Below the pieces are notes generated by a model. It worked only from the letters and a program-made list of their open reading frames with translations, was not told where the DNA came from and did no database searches. Shown here piece by piece: positions 8,770 to 18,524 of a stretch of 64,000 bases of DNA. This DNA is from Lujinxingia litoralis (GTDB lineage Bacteria > Myxococcota_A > Bradymonadia > Bradymonadales > Bradymonadaceae), in contig NZ_QHKO01000001.1 in NCBI RefSeq assembly GCF_003260125.1, forward strand, positions 124,001 through 188,000, given 5' to 3'. Position 1 is the stretch's first letter. Each line of letters begins with the position of its first letter. The translations under genes and the position numbers were made by a program.

Positions 8770-8949
8770 GGGTCTCTCCAGCACATTCAGTTGATCATCA
8801 TCGCCGCACCATGCGGCACACTACGTCACACTACACACAGCGTCGCCGGCGCAAAGGCCCGGCCTCAGATTGTTACCTTCTCGAAACACAACGAGGCCGC
8901 CAGTTCTCTGACAGCCTCGTCGTCGCGTGCCGCTACTCCACCGGCGAGC

Positions 8950-9768
8950 TTAGAACGCCCCGAGCTTCGACTCGGTCGCGTCTGCACCATACGCCGTGAG
9001 CACCATGCGCTGCTGGATATCCTCGGCATCTTCGCGCCACTCAGTGGCCACCAGCCCGCCGGGCACGCCCTCATCGGTGATCCACCAGATCATGGTATCA
9101 TCGGTGCCCTGCTCCTTCATCTCGTAGCGCGCGGTGTTAAAGGAGCCCGCCGGCGTCTCGATGCTCTCTTGCCCCGCCTTAAAGCCTTCCAGGCTCTCTT
9201 CGGTGAGCTGCCCCTGAGAGGGGATCACCCACAGCTCGGCGTCTTCCTCCTGGACAGGCACTTCCTGGACTTCCGTCTCGCCGGGGTATTGTGCACGGAC
9301 TCGTCGCACGTAACGATTGCCGTCTTCGCCGACCTCGAAGAGCGCCTCGATCACCAGCACCACCTCCTCACCATTTTCATCGGCACCGGCCCGCGATTCG
9401 ATTCGCCACCACTCCCGGCCCTCTTCATCGCGTTGCAGAAAAGCCTTCACAACCTCCTGTCCGTACTCCGAACCCTCGGTGTACCAGGCGGTGTACTCAC
9501 CGGGATTGTATTCGGCGAACTCCATCGCGTAGCCGCCCTGATAAAAGAGCATCTGCATCAGACCGACGGTGTACTGGCGCATCAACGCCGGCGTCAGCTC
9601 TTTGAGCAGCGCCCCGCTAACCCGATTGCCGATTTCCTCGCCGATGCGTTGCTCAGTGGTCTGCATCGCCGAGCCCACAATGCGGCTGGCGATATCATTG
9701 GTGCTGCAACCCATCAGCCCCAGCCCCATCAATCCTGCCGCAACTCCTGCCTTCCAGCGCAACTTCAT
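8950..9768 (-). CDS. Predicted lipoprotein, function unknown
   Basis: 272 residues. The N-terminus (MKLRWKAGVAAGLMGLGLMGC) is a lipoprotein signal with lipobox LMGC at residue 20, followed by STNDI. The mature part is mixed alpha/beta and acidic, with a tyrosine- and glutamate-rich middle (YNPGEYTAWYTEGSEYG) and a C-terminal segment DDTMIWWITDEGVPGGLVATEW that looks like an outer-membrane lipoprotein or carrier-type beta sheet. I do not recognise the family. GAGGTG precedes the ATG at 9768; an in-frame GTG two codons upstream is possible. Confidence 0.65.
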   Translation of the reverse strand: MKLRWKAGVAAGLMGLGLMGCSTNDIASRIVGSAMQTTEQRIGEEIGNRVSGALLKELTPALMRQYTVGLMQMLFYQGGYAMEFAEYNPGEYTAWYTEGSEYGQEVVKAFLQRDEEGREWWRIESRAGADENGEEVVLVIEALFEVGEDGNRYVRRVRAQYPGETEVQEVPVQEEDAELWVIPSQGQLTEESLEGFKAGQESIETPAGSFNTARYEMKEQGTDDTMIWWITDEGVPGGLVATEWREDAEDIQQRMVLTAYGADATESKLGAF

Positions 9769-9853
9769 ACTCACCTCATTGAGGGTACTGTCCGGAGGGC
9801 CCAGGGTGCGAATCCTCGCCCCCCCGAAAGATTCATGTTCGAACCAGACTCAT

Positions 9854-10933
<1,080 letters not shown>

Positions 10934-11044
10934 CTCTCTCTCCTCCCTGATCCAGATTCAAACACATAGGCAGCGAAATCGGTGTCTCGCAGCGGGGTGA
11001 ACACTTCACATACTCGACATCACAAAGACATATAAAGCGAAGAA

Positions 11045-11080
11045 GCGGCGCGAGACTCACCTGCTGAGTTACCGCGCCGC
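11045..11080 (-). terminator. GC-rich hairpin after ilvE
   Basis: Inverted repeat GCGGCGCG (11045-11052) / CGCGCCGC (11073-11080) with an inner ACTCA/TGAGT pair, 37 bases past the ilvE stop on the minus strand. The minus-strand sequence after it is T-rich (CTTCTTCGCTTTA), supporting intrinsic termination. Confidence 0.6.
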
Positions 11081-11117
11081 CTCATCGGTGGCTCTCGTAC
11101 ATTCCCGGGAATGACGT

Positions 11118-12041
11118 TTATTCGACCATCGTCAGCCAATCCATGTGGTCGGTGGCCGAGCCCTTAACCTGGTCGAAGTAGGCATCCTGCAGCACGCGGG
11201 TGATCGGGCCAGGTTTTCCGGTGCCAATCTGACGGTCGTCGAGTTCGCGCACCGGGGTCACCTCGGCGGCGGTCCCGGTCATGAAGATCTCGTCGGCCAC
11301 GTAGAGGAAGTCACGGGTAACGCGCTGCTCGATGATCTCGTAACCCCGCTCCCGCGCCAGGGTCAGCACCGTATCGCGGGTGATGCCCCCCAGGATGGAG
11401 CTTCCCAGAGGGGTGGAGTAGATCACGCCATCGCGCACAATAAAGATGTTTTCACCGCTGGCCTCGGAGATGTAGCCGTTGGTGTCGAGCATGATTGCTT
11501 CCTGGTAGCCGGCCTTCATGACCTCACGCTTGGCCAGGATGCTGTTGACGTACTGCCCGTTGATCTTGCCTTTGACCATCGAGGCGTTGACGTGATGGCG
11601 GTTGAAGCTGGCGATCTTGGCGCGAATGCCCTGAGTCAATCCCTCGTCGCCCAGGTAGGCGCCCCAGGGCCAGGCGATGATCGCCACGCGCACATCGTTG
11701 CCCATCGCGCTCAAACCCATCTCGCCATGGCCCAGATACACAACCGGGCGCAGGTAGCAGTCCTTAAAGCCGTTGGCCCGAACCGTCTCGACACACGCCC
11801 GCTCGATCTCTTCCCTGGTGAAGGGAGATTCCAGGGTACAGATATGACAGGTCTCCAGCAGGCGGCGGATGTGCTCGCCAAGCCGGAAGATCGCCGAATG
11901 GCCGTCTGCTCGCTGATAGCAGCGGATGCCTTCAAAGGCCCCCAACCCGTAGTGCAGCGTGTGGGTCAGCACGTGGATCTTGGCGTCCTCGAAATCCACG
12001 AGTTCGCCGTCCATCCATACCTTGTCTGCTTGAATCGCCAC
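11118..12041 (-). CDS. ilvE: Branched-chain amino acid aminotransferase
   Basis: 307 residues, class IV fold PLP aminotransferase. It begins with DKVWMDGELVDFEDAKIHV and HYGLGAFEGIRCY (the conserved G-x-F-E-G motif), carries Lys159 in KGKINGQYVNS at the position of the PLP-binding lysine, and YISEASGENIF (190-200) and ILGGITRDT for cofactor phosphate binding. It transaminates Leu, Ile and Val with 2-oxoglutarate. D-amino acid aminotransferase is the nearest alternative but the EGIR and length fit IlvE. Stands alone upstream of a hairpin. Confidence 0.93.
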   Translation of the reverse strand: MAIQADKVWMDGELVDFEDAKIHVLTHTLHYGLGAFEGIRCYQRADGHSAIFRLGEHIRRLLETCHICTLESPFTREEIERACVETVRANGFKDCYLRPVVYLGHGEMGLSAMGNDVRVAIIAWPWGAYLGDEGLTQGIRAKIASFNRHHVNASMVKGKINGQYVNSILAKREVMKAGYQEAIMLDTNGYISEASGENIFIVRDGVIYSTPLGSSILGGITRDTVLTLARERGYEIIEQRVTRDFLYVADEIFMTGTAAEVTPVRELDDRQIGTGKPGPITRVLQDAYFDQVKGSATDHMDWLTMVE

Positions 12042-12167
12042 ATCTCCTCCTGTGTCCAGCGCCCCGCAGGTCTTGCGTTGGGCAAAGATGTTCCCTCGCT
12101 GTCAAAAGACAACAAGGGGACTTCAGAATCGCGACAGGGCTATCACACCTGAGCTGGCGAGGGAAAG

Positions 12168-15100
12168 CTATCCGCGTGCAAAGATCTGCGCCCAGGCCTG
12201 GCCGATCCTTTGACGCGTTGCGGCAAGTTCATCGTGAAATTGCGCGACGCTGTCGCGGCCCTGATGGCCCATCTGCCGGGCCAGCGCGGCATGGCGAGGT
12301 CCGGAGCGGGGAACGGTGCTCCCGGCGCCGGCGATGGCCTGACGAAGCTCCAGACGGCGCAACCAGAGGTAGTCTCGGGCCAGGCTCTCCACATCCAGCC
12401 CCCGTGTGGTCTGGGGATGCTCCGCCAGCGCGTGCAGCGCTCCCACGGTATCGCGCCTGTCGCGAGCGACCTGCGGCGCCTCCAGCTGCAGAAACTGGGT
12501 CAGAAACTCCACGTCAATCAGCCCGCCGCGGCTCTGTTTGACATCAAAAACGCCCGGTGCGAGCGCGGCGCTGTCAAACATCCGCTGGCGCATCCTCGCG
12601 ATCTTCTCGGCGAGGTCCTCGGGCAGCGCGCGATCAAAGGCCAGGCGCTGGCGTTCGGCCTCCAGGCGCTCCCGCAGCGCGGCGGTGCCGCCGATGGCCC
12701 GGGCCTTGATCAGGGCCTGACGCTCCCAGAGCGCAGCATGCTCCAGGTGATAGGCTCTCCAGGCCTGGAAGCTCGTCACCAGGGTTCCCTGGGAACCGGA
12801 GGGACGCAGGCGCAGGTCGACCTCGTAGAAGCCACCGGCCTCGGTCGCCGCGCTGAGCGCGCGCACCAGGCGGCGAGCGCGCCGGGTGGCCTCCTGATGA
12901 TCGATGGCGCCCGGGCCGCGGTCGTCGTACACGAAGATAAAGTCGAGATCCGAGCCAAACCCGAGCTCTTTGCCCCCGAACTTCCCCATCGCCACCACGC
13001 AGAGCGCGCGGGCGCCCCGGGGCTCCGGCGTGAGGGTGTCCTCGACCTGAGTCAGGACCACCTGGGCCAGGTCGCTGAGCTGGGTGAAGGTCGCGGTACT
13101 GGGCACCACCCCGGCGACCTCGTGCAGAGCGATGCGCAGGCTCTCCTCTTGGTGAAATCGTCGAATACGCCCGAGCTTATGCGCCGGGTCGACAAGCGCG
13201 CTGACGCGCGCGCGCAGCTCTCGCTCCATCGCCGCGCGATCGCGCTCCAGGCTCGCGGTGGAGCTGGCCACCATACGCGCAAAGACATCGGGCTCGGTGG
13301 CCAGCATCTGTGCCAGAGGCGCGCTGGAGCCAAAGAGGTGCATCAACAGACGCGCGGCGTGAGGGTTCTCCCGCAGCATCCGCCAGGTGCCCGGGGTGTC
13401 TCCCACCGCCGTGGTAAAGCGCACCAGATGGCCCAGCGCCTGTTCCGGGTCAGGAGCCGAGCAGATCGCGCTGAGCAGGTAGCGGGCCTGGGCCGGGGAG
13501 CCCACGGCACGATTGGCCGAGAAAGGTCCGTAGCGCTTCTGGCGCAACACCTGCAGCTGTCCGGCCGCCTGGCGCGGGCGCACAAACCCGGCCTCTCCCA
13601 GCGCCCGCACTCCGGCCTTGCTCAAGAGGTCATCGGGCTCCAGGGCCAGGAGCGCGGCGAGCTCTTCGGTACCGGCATCGCCCACGGTGGCTCTGCGGGA
13701 GGTCTTGGGCGACTGCTCAAAGAGGCGCTCAAAGATCTCGCGCACCGCCTGGCGGCACTCCTCAATCCGGCGCGTGAGCGAGTCGGGAGACTCCCCCATG
13801 CGCCAGGCCAACTCGGCGAAGGCCTCCGGCTCCTCGGGCAGGCGGTGGCTCTGACGATCGCCGGCCATCTGCACCCGATGCTCCAGCCGTCGGTAGAGGT
13901 CGTAGGCATCGGCCAGCGCACGATGCTCCTCACCGGCGAGCAACCCGGCGTAGAGCAACCGGTCGAGCGTCTCCAGCGTGGCGCGCACGCGCAAGGTGGG
14001 GCGAGTGCCGCAGTGCACGAGTTGGAGCGCCTGGACAAAAAACTCGATCTCACGGATGCCCCCTCGGCCGACTTTCACATCCCAGCCCGCCGGCCCCCGG
14101 GCGGCCTCGCCGCGGGGCCCGGCGGTGGCCGGCGCGGCAGACGAGGGCGCGGAGCGCCCGAGCTTGGCCAGCAACCGCTGCTGCAGGCCCGACACCGGCG
14201 CCTGCGGCGCCTTACCCGCGGGCGTCCCTCCGACAGCGCCGGGAAGATGCTGCCGCGCGCGTGAGAGCGCGCGGGAGGCCCGAGCCTGATCGTCGATCAT
14301 CGCCTTCATGCGGCGCAACTCGTCGATGGCATCGAAATCCAGGTACCTCCGGAAGATAAAGGGCTCCAGCGCCCCGAGCACCTGCGCTCCCAGTGCTCGC
14401 CCCCCGGCAACTGGACGGGCCTTGAGCAACGCGCCACGCTCCCATCCCCGGCCCCAGCTCAAGTAGTAGTCCGTCGTCGCCGAGGCTCCCTGCACGATCG
14501 GTCCCTGCGATCCGTCGGGGCGCAGGCGCAGATCCACGCGAAACACCTGCCCCTCATCGGTGATCGTGTCCATGGCGCGGACGACCTCCCGGGCCAGGGT
14601 CTCAACCTGGCCGCGGGATACCTCACCGACCATCACCGCATCGCTGGCTACAAAGATCAGATCGATGTCGGAGCTGTAGTTAAGCTCGCGCCCCCCGAGC
14701 TTCCCCATGCCAAATACACAAAAGTGCTCGGCCAGCTCAGGTGCTCCCAGAATCTCGGCCACCGCGCGCACGGCCTCATCCAGACACACCTCCGCCACAT
14801 CCGCCACCTCGGTGGTGGTGTGGCGCACGGAGGCCCCTTCGATCTCACGCAAAAAAATACGCAACAACTGGCGGTGCTTGAACCAGCGAAGCGCGTGATG
14901 CAGCGCCGAAAAACGCGCCGAACCGTCGTCGCTCTCCCCACTCAGCTCAGCCCTGAGAGCGTCATGATAGGCCGCGAGTTCATCGGCCATCGCCTCACGA
15001 GGCATCGGCTCATCGCGCCAGCGCGCCGCGGCCAGCCACCCCACCAGCTCCGGCTGGCGGGTCAGGGTGCGACGCGGATGACGCCCGGCCGCCCCCAGAC

Positions 15101-15350
15101 TCAGCGCAACATCGACCTCCTCGCTGCTGCGGAGCAAGGTCCCCTGCTCCACCAACTCACGCACAAGGCGGAGCACCTCCTCGACCACCGACGCCGGCCA
15201 CGGCACGCCGCTGAAGCGGCGCACCAAGGTCTCAACCTGGAGTGCCCCCCCGGCGATGGCCCGGGTCAGCGCATCCCGCTCCCCGTCCGCGGGCGACGCC
15301 CCCGTCGCCGCCACAACCTCCCAGAGCCTGTCGACCTGCTCAGACGCCAT
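12168..15350 (-). CDS. glnE: Bifunctional glutamine synthetase adenylyltransferase / adenylyl-removing enzyme
   Basis: 1060 residues, about 110 longer than the E. coli enzyme. Two nucleotidyltransferase halves are visible: the N-terminal deadenylylase domain with FGMGKLGGRELNYSSDIDL (213-231) and the C-terminal adenylylase domain with AMGKFGGKELGFGSDLDFIF near 785-805. A helical linker with KVGRGGIREIEFFVQ follows the first half. Between these lies an extra Ala/Gly/Pro-rich stretch of roughly 65 residues (DNA about 14080-14290) that explains most of the added length. GlnE adjusts glutamine synthetase activity through PII and glutamine signals. AGGAG is eight bases before the ATG. It follows the four-repeat protein gene by 42 bp, so the two are probably cotranscribed. 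Confidence 0.95.
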   Translation of the reverse strand: MASEQVDRLWEVVAATGASPADGERDALTRAIAGGALQVETLVRRFSGVPWPASVVEEVLRLVRELVEQGTLLRSSEEVDVALSLGAAGRHPRRTLTRQPELVGWLAAARWRDEPMPREAMADELAAYHDALRAELSGESDDGSARFSALHHALRWFKHRQLLRIFLREIEGASVRHTTTEVADVAEVCLDEAVRAVAEILGAPELAEHFCVFGMGKLGGRELNYSSDIDLIFVASDAVMVGEVSRGQVETLAREVVRAMDTITDEGQVFRVDLRLRPDGSQGPIVQGASATTDYYLSWGRGWERGALLKARPVAGGRALGAQVLGALEPFIFRRYLDFDAIDELRRMKAMIDDQARASRALSRARQHLPGAVGGTPAGKAPQAPVSGLQQRLLAKLGRSAPSSAAPATAGPRGEAARGPAGWDVKVGRGGIREIEFFVQALQLVHCGTRPTLRVRATLETLDRLLYAGLLAGEEHRALADAYDLYRRLEHRVQMAGDRQSHRLPEEPEAFAELAWRMGESPDSLTRRIEECRQAVREIFERLFEQSPKTSRRATVGDAGTEELAALLALEPDDLLSKAGVRALGEAGFVRPRQAAGQLQVLRQKRYGPFSANRAVGSPAQARYLLSAICSAPDPEQALGHLVRFTTAVGDTPGTWRMLRENPHAARLLMHLFGSSAPLAQMLATEPDVFARMVASSTASLERDRAAMERELRARVSALVDPAHKLGRIRRFHQEESLRIALHEVAGVVPSTATFTQLSDLAQVVLTQVEDTLTPEPRGARALCVVAMGKFGGKELGFGSDLDFIFVYDDRGPGAIDHQEATRRARRLVRALSAATEAGGFYEVDLRLRPSGSQGTLVTSFQAWRAYHLEHAALWERQALIKARAIGGTAALRERLEAERQRLAFDRALPEDLAEKIARMRQRMFDSAALAPGVFDVKQSRGGLIDVEFLTQFLQLEAPQVARDRRDTVGALHALAEHPQTTRGLDVESLARDYLWLRRLELRQAIAGAGSTVPRSGPRHAALARQMGHQGRDSVAQFHDELAATRQRIGQAWAQIFARG

Positions 15351-15392
15351 CGCCTCACTCCTGCTCCCCCCCTCCCCGGTGGAATGCCGAAC

Positions 15393-16478
15393 TTAAACGC
15401 CGACCTTGGCCTTCTCCACCTCGCGGTACTCCCGCTCGTACATCACGCGCGTATCGGTGACGATATCCAGATTTTTGGAGTTGATCTCCAGCGGCTCCTT
15501 GACCTCGATGGCATGCATCTGACGCCCGATTTCGGCGAGCTGATCGCACATCAACGAGAGCTTGTTCAGATCGCGGGTGGCGCGATTCTGGCCGGCGAAA
15601 TGCTCGCGATACTCGCCCATCACCTCGTTGGCCGCCGCGCCCAGACTTCCGGCAATCTGCTCGGTGCTCAGCTCGGCCTTGGCGTCTTTGATCGCGGCGA
15701 GTTCCCGGGCGTAAACCTTCAGGTTCTCGGTGACGATACCGATGTTGCGATCGTTGGCCTGGGAGCGCAGTCCGCGCTTCTTCAGACGCTGCATCGCGGC
15801 GCGGGTCCGCTTGAGCTGCTCGACCATGCGCTCCAGAAGCCCCTCACGACGGGTGTGGCGCGACTTACCGGCAAAATGATCGCGGTAGAGACCAAACTGG
15901 TTGTTGGCCAGGGTCGCCAGCAGGTCGGCCTGCTCCTGAGGGGTGCCCTGCGTCTGCGCCGATTCGATCTGGTGCGCTTCATTGCGATACATGCGCAGGT
16001 TCTCTTCGACGATCTCCAGGTTGGGCTCAATCGCCTCCCGGTGCGACTTGACCAGCCCCTTCATGCGGGCGCGCACCTCTTCGAGATCGGTGATGACCTC
16101 CATGAGGATGCCCATATCGCGGGTCCGACGATCTTTGCTGGCGAAATGACGGCGATAGTGCCCAAAGACCAGGTTGGCCTCGGCCACCACCCGGCTGACC
16201 TCCTCGGCGACCGGTCCGGCTTCTTTGGCCTCGGCGATGGCCAGGCGCTCATCGCGGTAGACCTGCTGGTTGTCCTTGGCCATCTCCAGCAGCGAGACCA
16301 CCGCCGGATCACCGGACTGCGACTGAGCATCGGCGATCACCGTCTCCAACTCGCCGAGCAGCTCATCAAGCAGGCTTAGGTCACGCGTGGCACGTGCCTT
16401 ACCGGCAAAGTGCGCGTTGTAACGCTGGTAGATGGAATCGGCCCGCTCCTTGAGCTCTTTGAAGGTCGTTCGACTCAT
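15393..16478 (-). CDS. Helical protein with four ~90-residue repeats, function unknown
   Basis: 361 residues, no signal peptide or membrane span, almost entirely predicted alpha-helical and highly charged. The protein is four tandem repeats: HFAGKARATRD at residue 23, HFASKDRRTRD at 111, HFAGKSRHTRR at 201 and HFAGQNRATRD at 293 (spacings 88, 90, 92). Each is followed about 43-45 residues later by a second conserved helix of pattern x-N/T-x-x-V/M-Y-x-x-E (65-81, 155-171, 247-263, 338-354). I do not recognise the family. The gene lies immediately upstream of glnE on the same strand, hinting at a scaffold or regulatory role, but that is inference only. Confidence 0.8.
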   Translation of the reverse strand: MSRTTFKELKERADSIYQRYNAHFAGKARATRDLSLLDELLGELETVIADAQSQSGDPAVVSLLEMAKDNQQVYRDERLAIAEAKEAGPVAEEVSRVVAEANLVFGHYRRHFASKDRRTRDMGILMEVITDLEEVRARMKGLVKSHREAIEPNLEIVEENLRMYRNEAHQIESAQTQGTPQEQADLLATLANNQFGLYRDHFAGKSRHTRREGLLERMVEQLKRTRAAMQRLKKRGLRSQANDRNIGIVTENLKVYARELAAIKDAKAELSTEQIAGSLGAAANEVMGEYREHFAGQNRATRDLNKLSLMCDQLAEIGRQMHAIEVKEPLEINSKNLDIVTDTRVMYEREYREVEKAKVGV

Positions 16479-16613
16479 GTTACTTCACCCTGGCTAATCA
16501 ACCTGCTCCACGCACCGGTCGTCTCTATGCGCCCGGCGCCGGGCCCGGCGGGCCCTCCAAAGGACTTTTTCTAGTGGCAACGCCTGCGCAAGGCAAACCC
16601 ATTTGAGGTATGT

Positions 16614-17381
16614 ATGCAGCTCAACGACATGAAGGTCATCGTCACCGGCGCCGCCCAGGGCATGGGCCGCACCTTTACGCTTGAGCTGCTCAAGAGCGGC
16701 GCCGACGTCATGGCCGTCGATCTCGCCAGCGACGCGCTGGCCACGCTCCTGGCCGATGCCTCCGGGTTGAGCGGGCGCCTGGCGACCTTTGCCGCCGACG
16801 TCAGCGACGAACACGCGGTCAAAGCTGCGGTCGCCGCCACCGTCGAGGCCTTTGGCAAGGTCAACGGGGTCATCAACAACGCCGGCATCTTCCGCGATCG
16901 TCTCCTGGTCAAAAAAGATCGCAAAAGCGGCCAGGTGCAGACCATGAGCCTTCAGGACTGGCAGGCGGTTTTGGATGTGGACCTGACCGGCCCCTTCCTC
17001 TTCACCCGGGAGGTCGCCGCCTGGATGGTCGAGAACGACGAGAAAGGCGGAGTAATCGTCAACATCAGCTCGATCTCCCGCCACGGTAACCAGGGGCAGT
17101 CCAACTACTCAGCGGCCAAAGCCGGACTCATCGCCGACACCAAACTCTGGGGCGAAGAACTGGCGCGCTACGGCATCCGTGTCGGCGCGGTGGCCCCCGG
17201 CTTTGTCGAGACGCCAATCCTGGCCGGGATGCGCGAAGACATGCTCCAGGCCATGGTCAACCGGGTGCCCCTGCGACGCGTGGGCAAACCCGAGGAGATC
17301 TTCATGGCGGTGCGCTTCATCATCGAATGCGACTACTTCACCGGACGCTGCATCGATGTCGACGGCGGCGTCTCGATCTGA
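16614..17381 (+). CDS. SDR family NAD(P)-dependent oxidoreductase
   Basis: 255 residues, classical short-chain dehydrogenase. It shows the cofactor loop TGAAQGMG (11-18), NNAG (88-91), catalytic Ser153 in NISSIS, Tyr165 and Lys169 in YSAAK, and the C-terminal PGFVETP plus DGGVSI ending typical of FabG-like enzymes. It reduces or oxidises a keto/hydroxy substrate, possibly a 3-oxoacyl thioester; the exact substrate is not readable. GAGG lies nine bases upstream of the ATG. Divergent from the glnE operon and convergent with the stress protein gene; no operon partner. Confidence 0.92.
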   Translation: MQLNDMKVIVTGAAQGMGRTFTLELLKSGADVMAVDLASDALATLLADASGLSGRLATFAADVSDEHAVKAAVAATVEAFGKVNGVINNAGIFRDRLLVKKDRKSGQVQTMSLQDWQAVLDVDLTGPFLFTREVAAWMVENDEKGGVIVNISSISRHGNQGQSNYSAAKAGLIADTKLWGEELARYGIRVGAVAPGFVETPILAGMREDMLQAMVNRVPLRRVGKPEEIFMAVRFIIECDYFTGRCIDVDGGVSI

Positions 17382-17410
17382 GCCTCCCGTACGCCTTAAG
17401 CCCCAGCGCA

Positions 17411-17440
17411 ATGAGGGCGCTTCGTTGGAAGCGCCCTCAT
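17411..17440. terminator. Stem-loop between convergent SDR and Usp genes
   Basis: Perfect 12-bp stem (ATGAGGGCGCTT at 17411-17422, complement 17429-17440) with a 6-base loop, 30 bp after both stop codons. No T-tract on either side, like the related hairpin at 3504. Confidence 0.55.
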
Positions 17441-17470
17441 CTGCTCGGGACTGCGTGAGATGCCCGGTGA

Positions 17471-18367
17471 TTACTCAATCGCCCGGGCGCCCGGGGCCGG
17501 TACGATCAGGGTGGTGCAGTTCATCTGCTGAACCCACTTGAGCATCACACTGGAGAGACGCTCCAGGCGCCCGGCGTTGGCCGGGTAGTGCCCGATGGCA
17601 ACCAGATCGATGCCGGCAGCATCCACATAGTCGCGCAGACCGGCCACCGGACTGTCGGTGATCAGATGGGCATCGGCCACCACCCCGTCGAGCAAGGTCT
17701 TGTGCTTTTTGAGATACGAGGTCATCGCCTCTTCGGCCCAGTCCACAATCGCCGTCGACTGCAGCGCTTCGGGAAGCTCGCTGTCCAGAATCACCGTGGT
17801 GGTCGGGAGCGTGTGCGCGTGGACCAGATGCATGGTCGCATCCAACGCCTTGACCAGGGGCACGGTGACCTCCAGGGCCCGATCGGCCTGCTCGCTGAAG
17901 TCGGTGCCCATGGCCACCTCCATGCCCGTGGCAACCTGGTTGCGCTCCGGGTGCACGATGATCAGCGGGCACGGCGGCGTATGGGCCAACTCCAGGGCGG
18001 TGGAGCCGAACACAAACTTGTTCCACGCCCCGCGGCCCGACATCCCGATGATCAAAAAGGCCACATCCTCGGGTTTGCACGCCTCACAGGTCGAACGCAG
18101 CGGCGTGCCGATCTGCAGGTCGATGCCCGCGGGCTCCTGGCCGGTAGCCTCCACGAACCACGCGCGGATGCGTCCCTCGATCTTCTCGCGAAGCTGCGCG
18201 CCGCTGACGTCTTCAAAGGCCTTTTTCCAGCTCATCAGCTGCACATCGAGCACGTGCAGCACATGCACCTCCATGCCCAGCAGCCCACCAAAGGCCACCG
18301 CGTAACGCGCCGCCGGCTGTGCGTTCTCCGAAAGATCCGTAGCCACCACCAGTCGTTTGCCCTGCAT
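17471..18367 (-). CDS. Tandem universal stress protein, second copy
   Basis: 298 residues with two UspA-like domains. Domain 1 starts LVVATDLSENAQPAARYAV and has the complete nucleotide loop GMSGRGAWNKFVFGS (G-x2-G-x9-G-S). Domain 2 (EVAMGTDFSEQADRALEV) has lost the loop, reading AIGHYPANAGRLERLSS, so it probably does not bind ATP. It is only distantly similar to the Usp at 7876. GAGGAGG precedes the ATG. A promoter candidate lies about 100 bases upstream. Confidence 0.88.
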   Translation of the reverse strand: MQGKRLVVATDLSENAQPAARYAVAFGGLLGMEVHVLHVLDVQLMSWKKAFEDVSGAQLREKIEGRIRAWFVEATGQEPAGIDLQIGTPLRSTCEACKPEDVAFLIIGMSGRGAWNKFVFGSTALELAHTPPCPLIIVHPERNQVATGMEVAMGTDFSEQADRALEVTVPLVKALDATMHLVHAHTLPTTTVILDSELPEALQSTAIVDWAEEAMTSYLKKHKTLLDGVVADAHLITDSPVAGLRDYVDAAGIDLVAIGHYPANAGRLERLSSVMLKWVQQMNCTTLIVPAPGARAIE

Positions 18368-18462
18368 CTGACCTCCTCAATAGGGCACGCGGCATGCGTG
18401 CCTGACTTCGCCGGCCCCTGAACCTCGCGTCCGGCCTTTCCATCGCTAGCTTCACCCGGGGG

Positions 18463-18492
18463 CTTATAGTAAACATCGGCCGTTGCGCTCAA
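18463..18492 (-). promoter_or_regulatory. Candidate sigma70 promoter for the Usp gene
   Basis: Minus strand TTGAGC (18487-18492), 18-base spacer, TATAAG (18463-18468). The -10 matches five of six consensus positions and the -35 four of six, which is notable in such GC-rich DNA. It would give a leader of about 90 bases. Confidence 0.45.
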
Positions 18493-18524
18493 AGGGTTTT
18501 CCAAAAACTTCGTCTGCCGGCCTC

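Noticed and set aside
8891..8920. ACGAGGC...GCCTCGT inverted repeat after the lipoprotein gene at 8950
   Set aside because: Loop of 16 bases, stem of seven and no T-tract; too weak to call a terminator.
9796..9830. A T-arm-like sequence GGGTGCGAATCC with CCCCCCCG after it resembled a tRNA 3' end
   Set aside because: The T-loop TTC is not intact and the 60 bases before it belong to the start of a lipoprotein gene; no acceptor or anticodon arm can be folded.
12210..14264. 684-codon plus-strand frame opposite glnE
   Set aside because: Shadow frame; glnE on the minus strand has full conserved motifs along the same bases.
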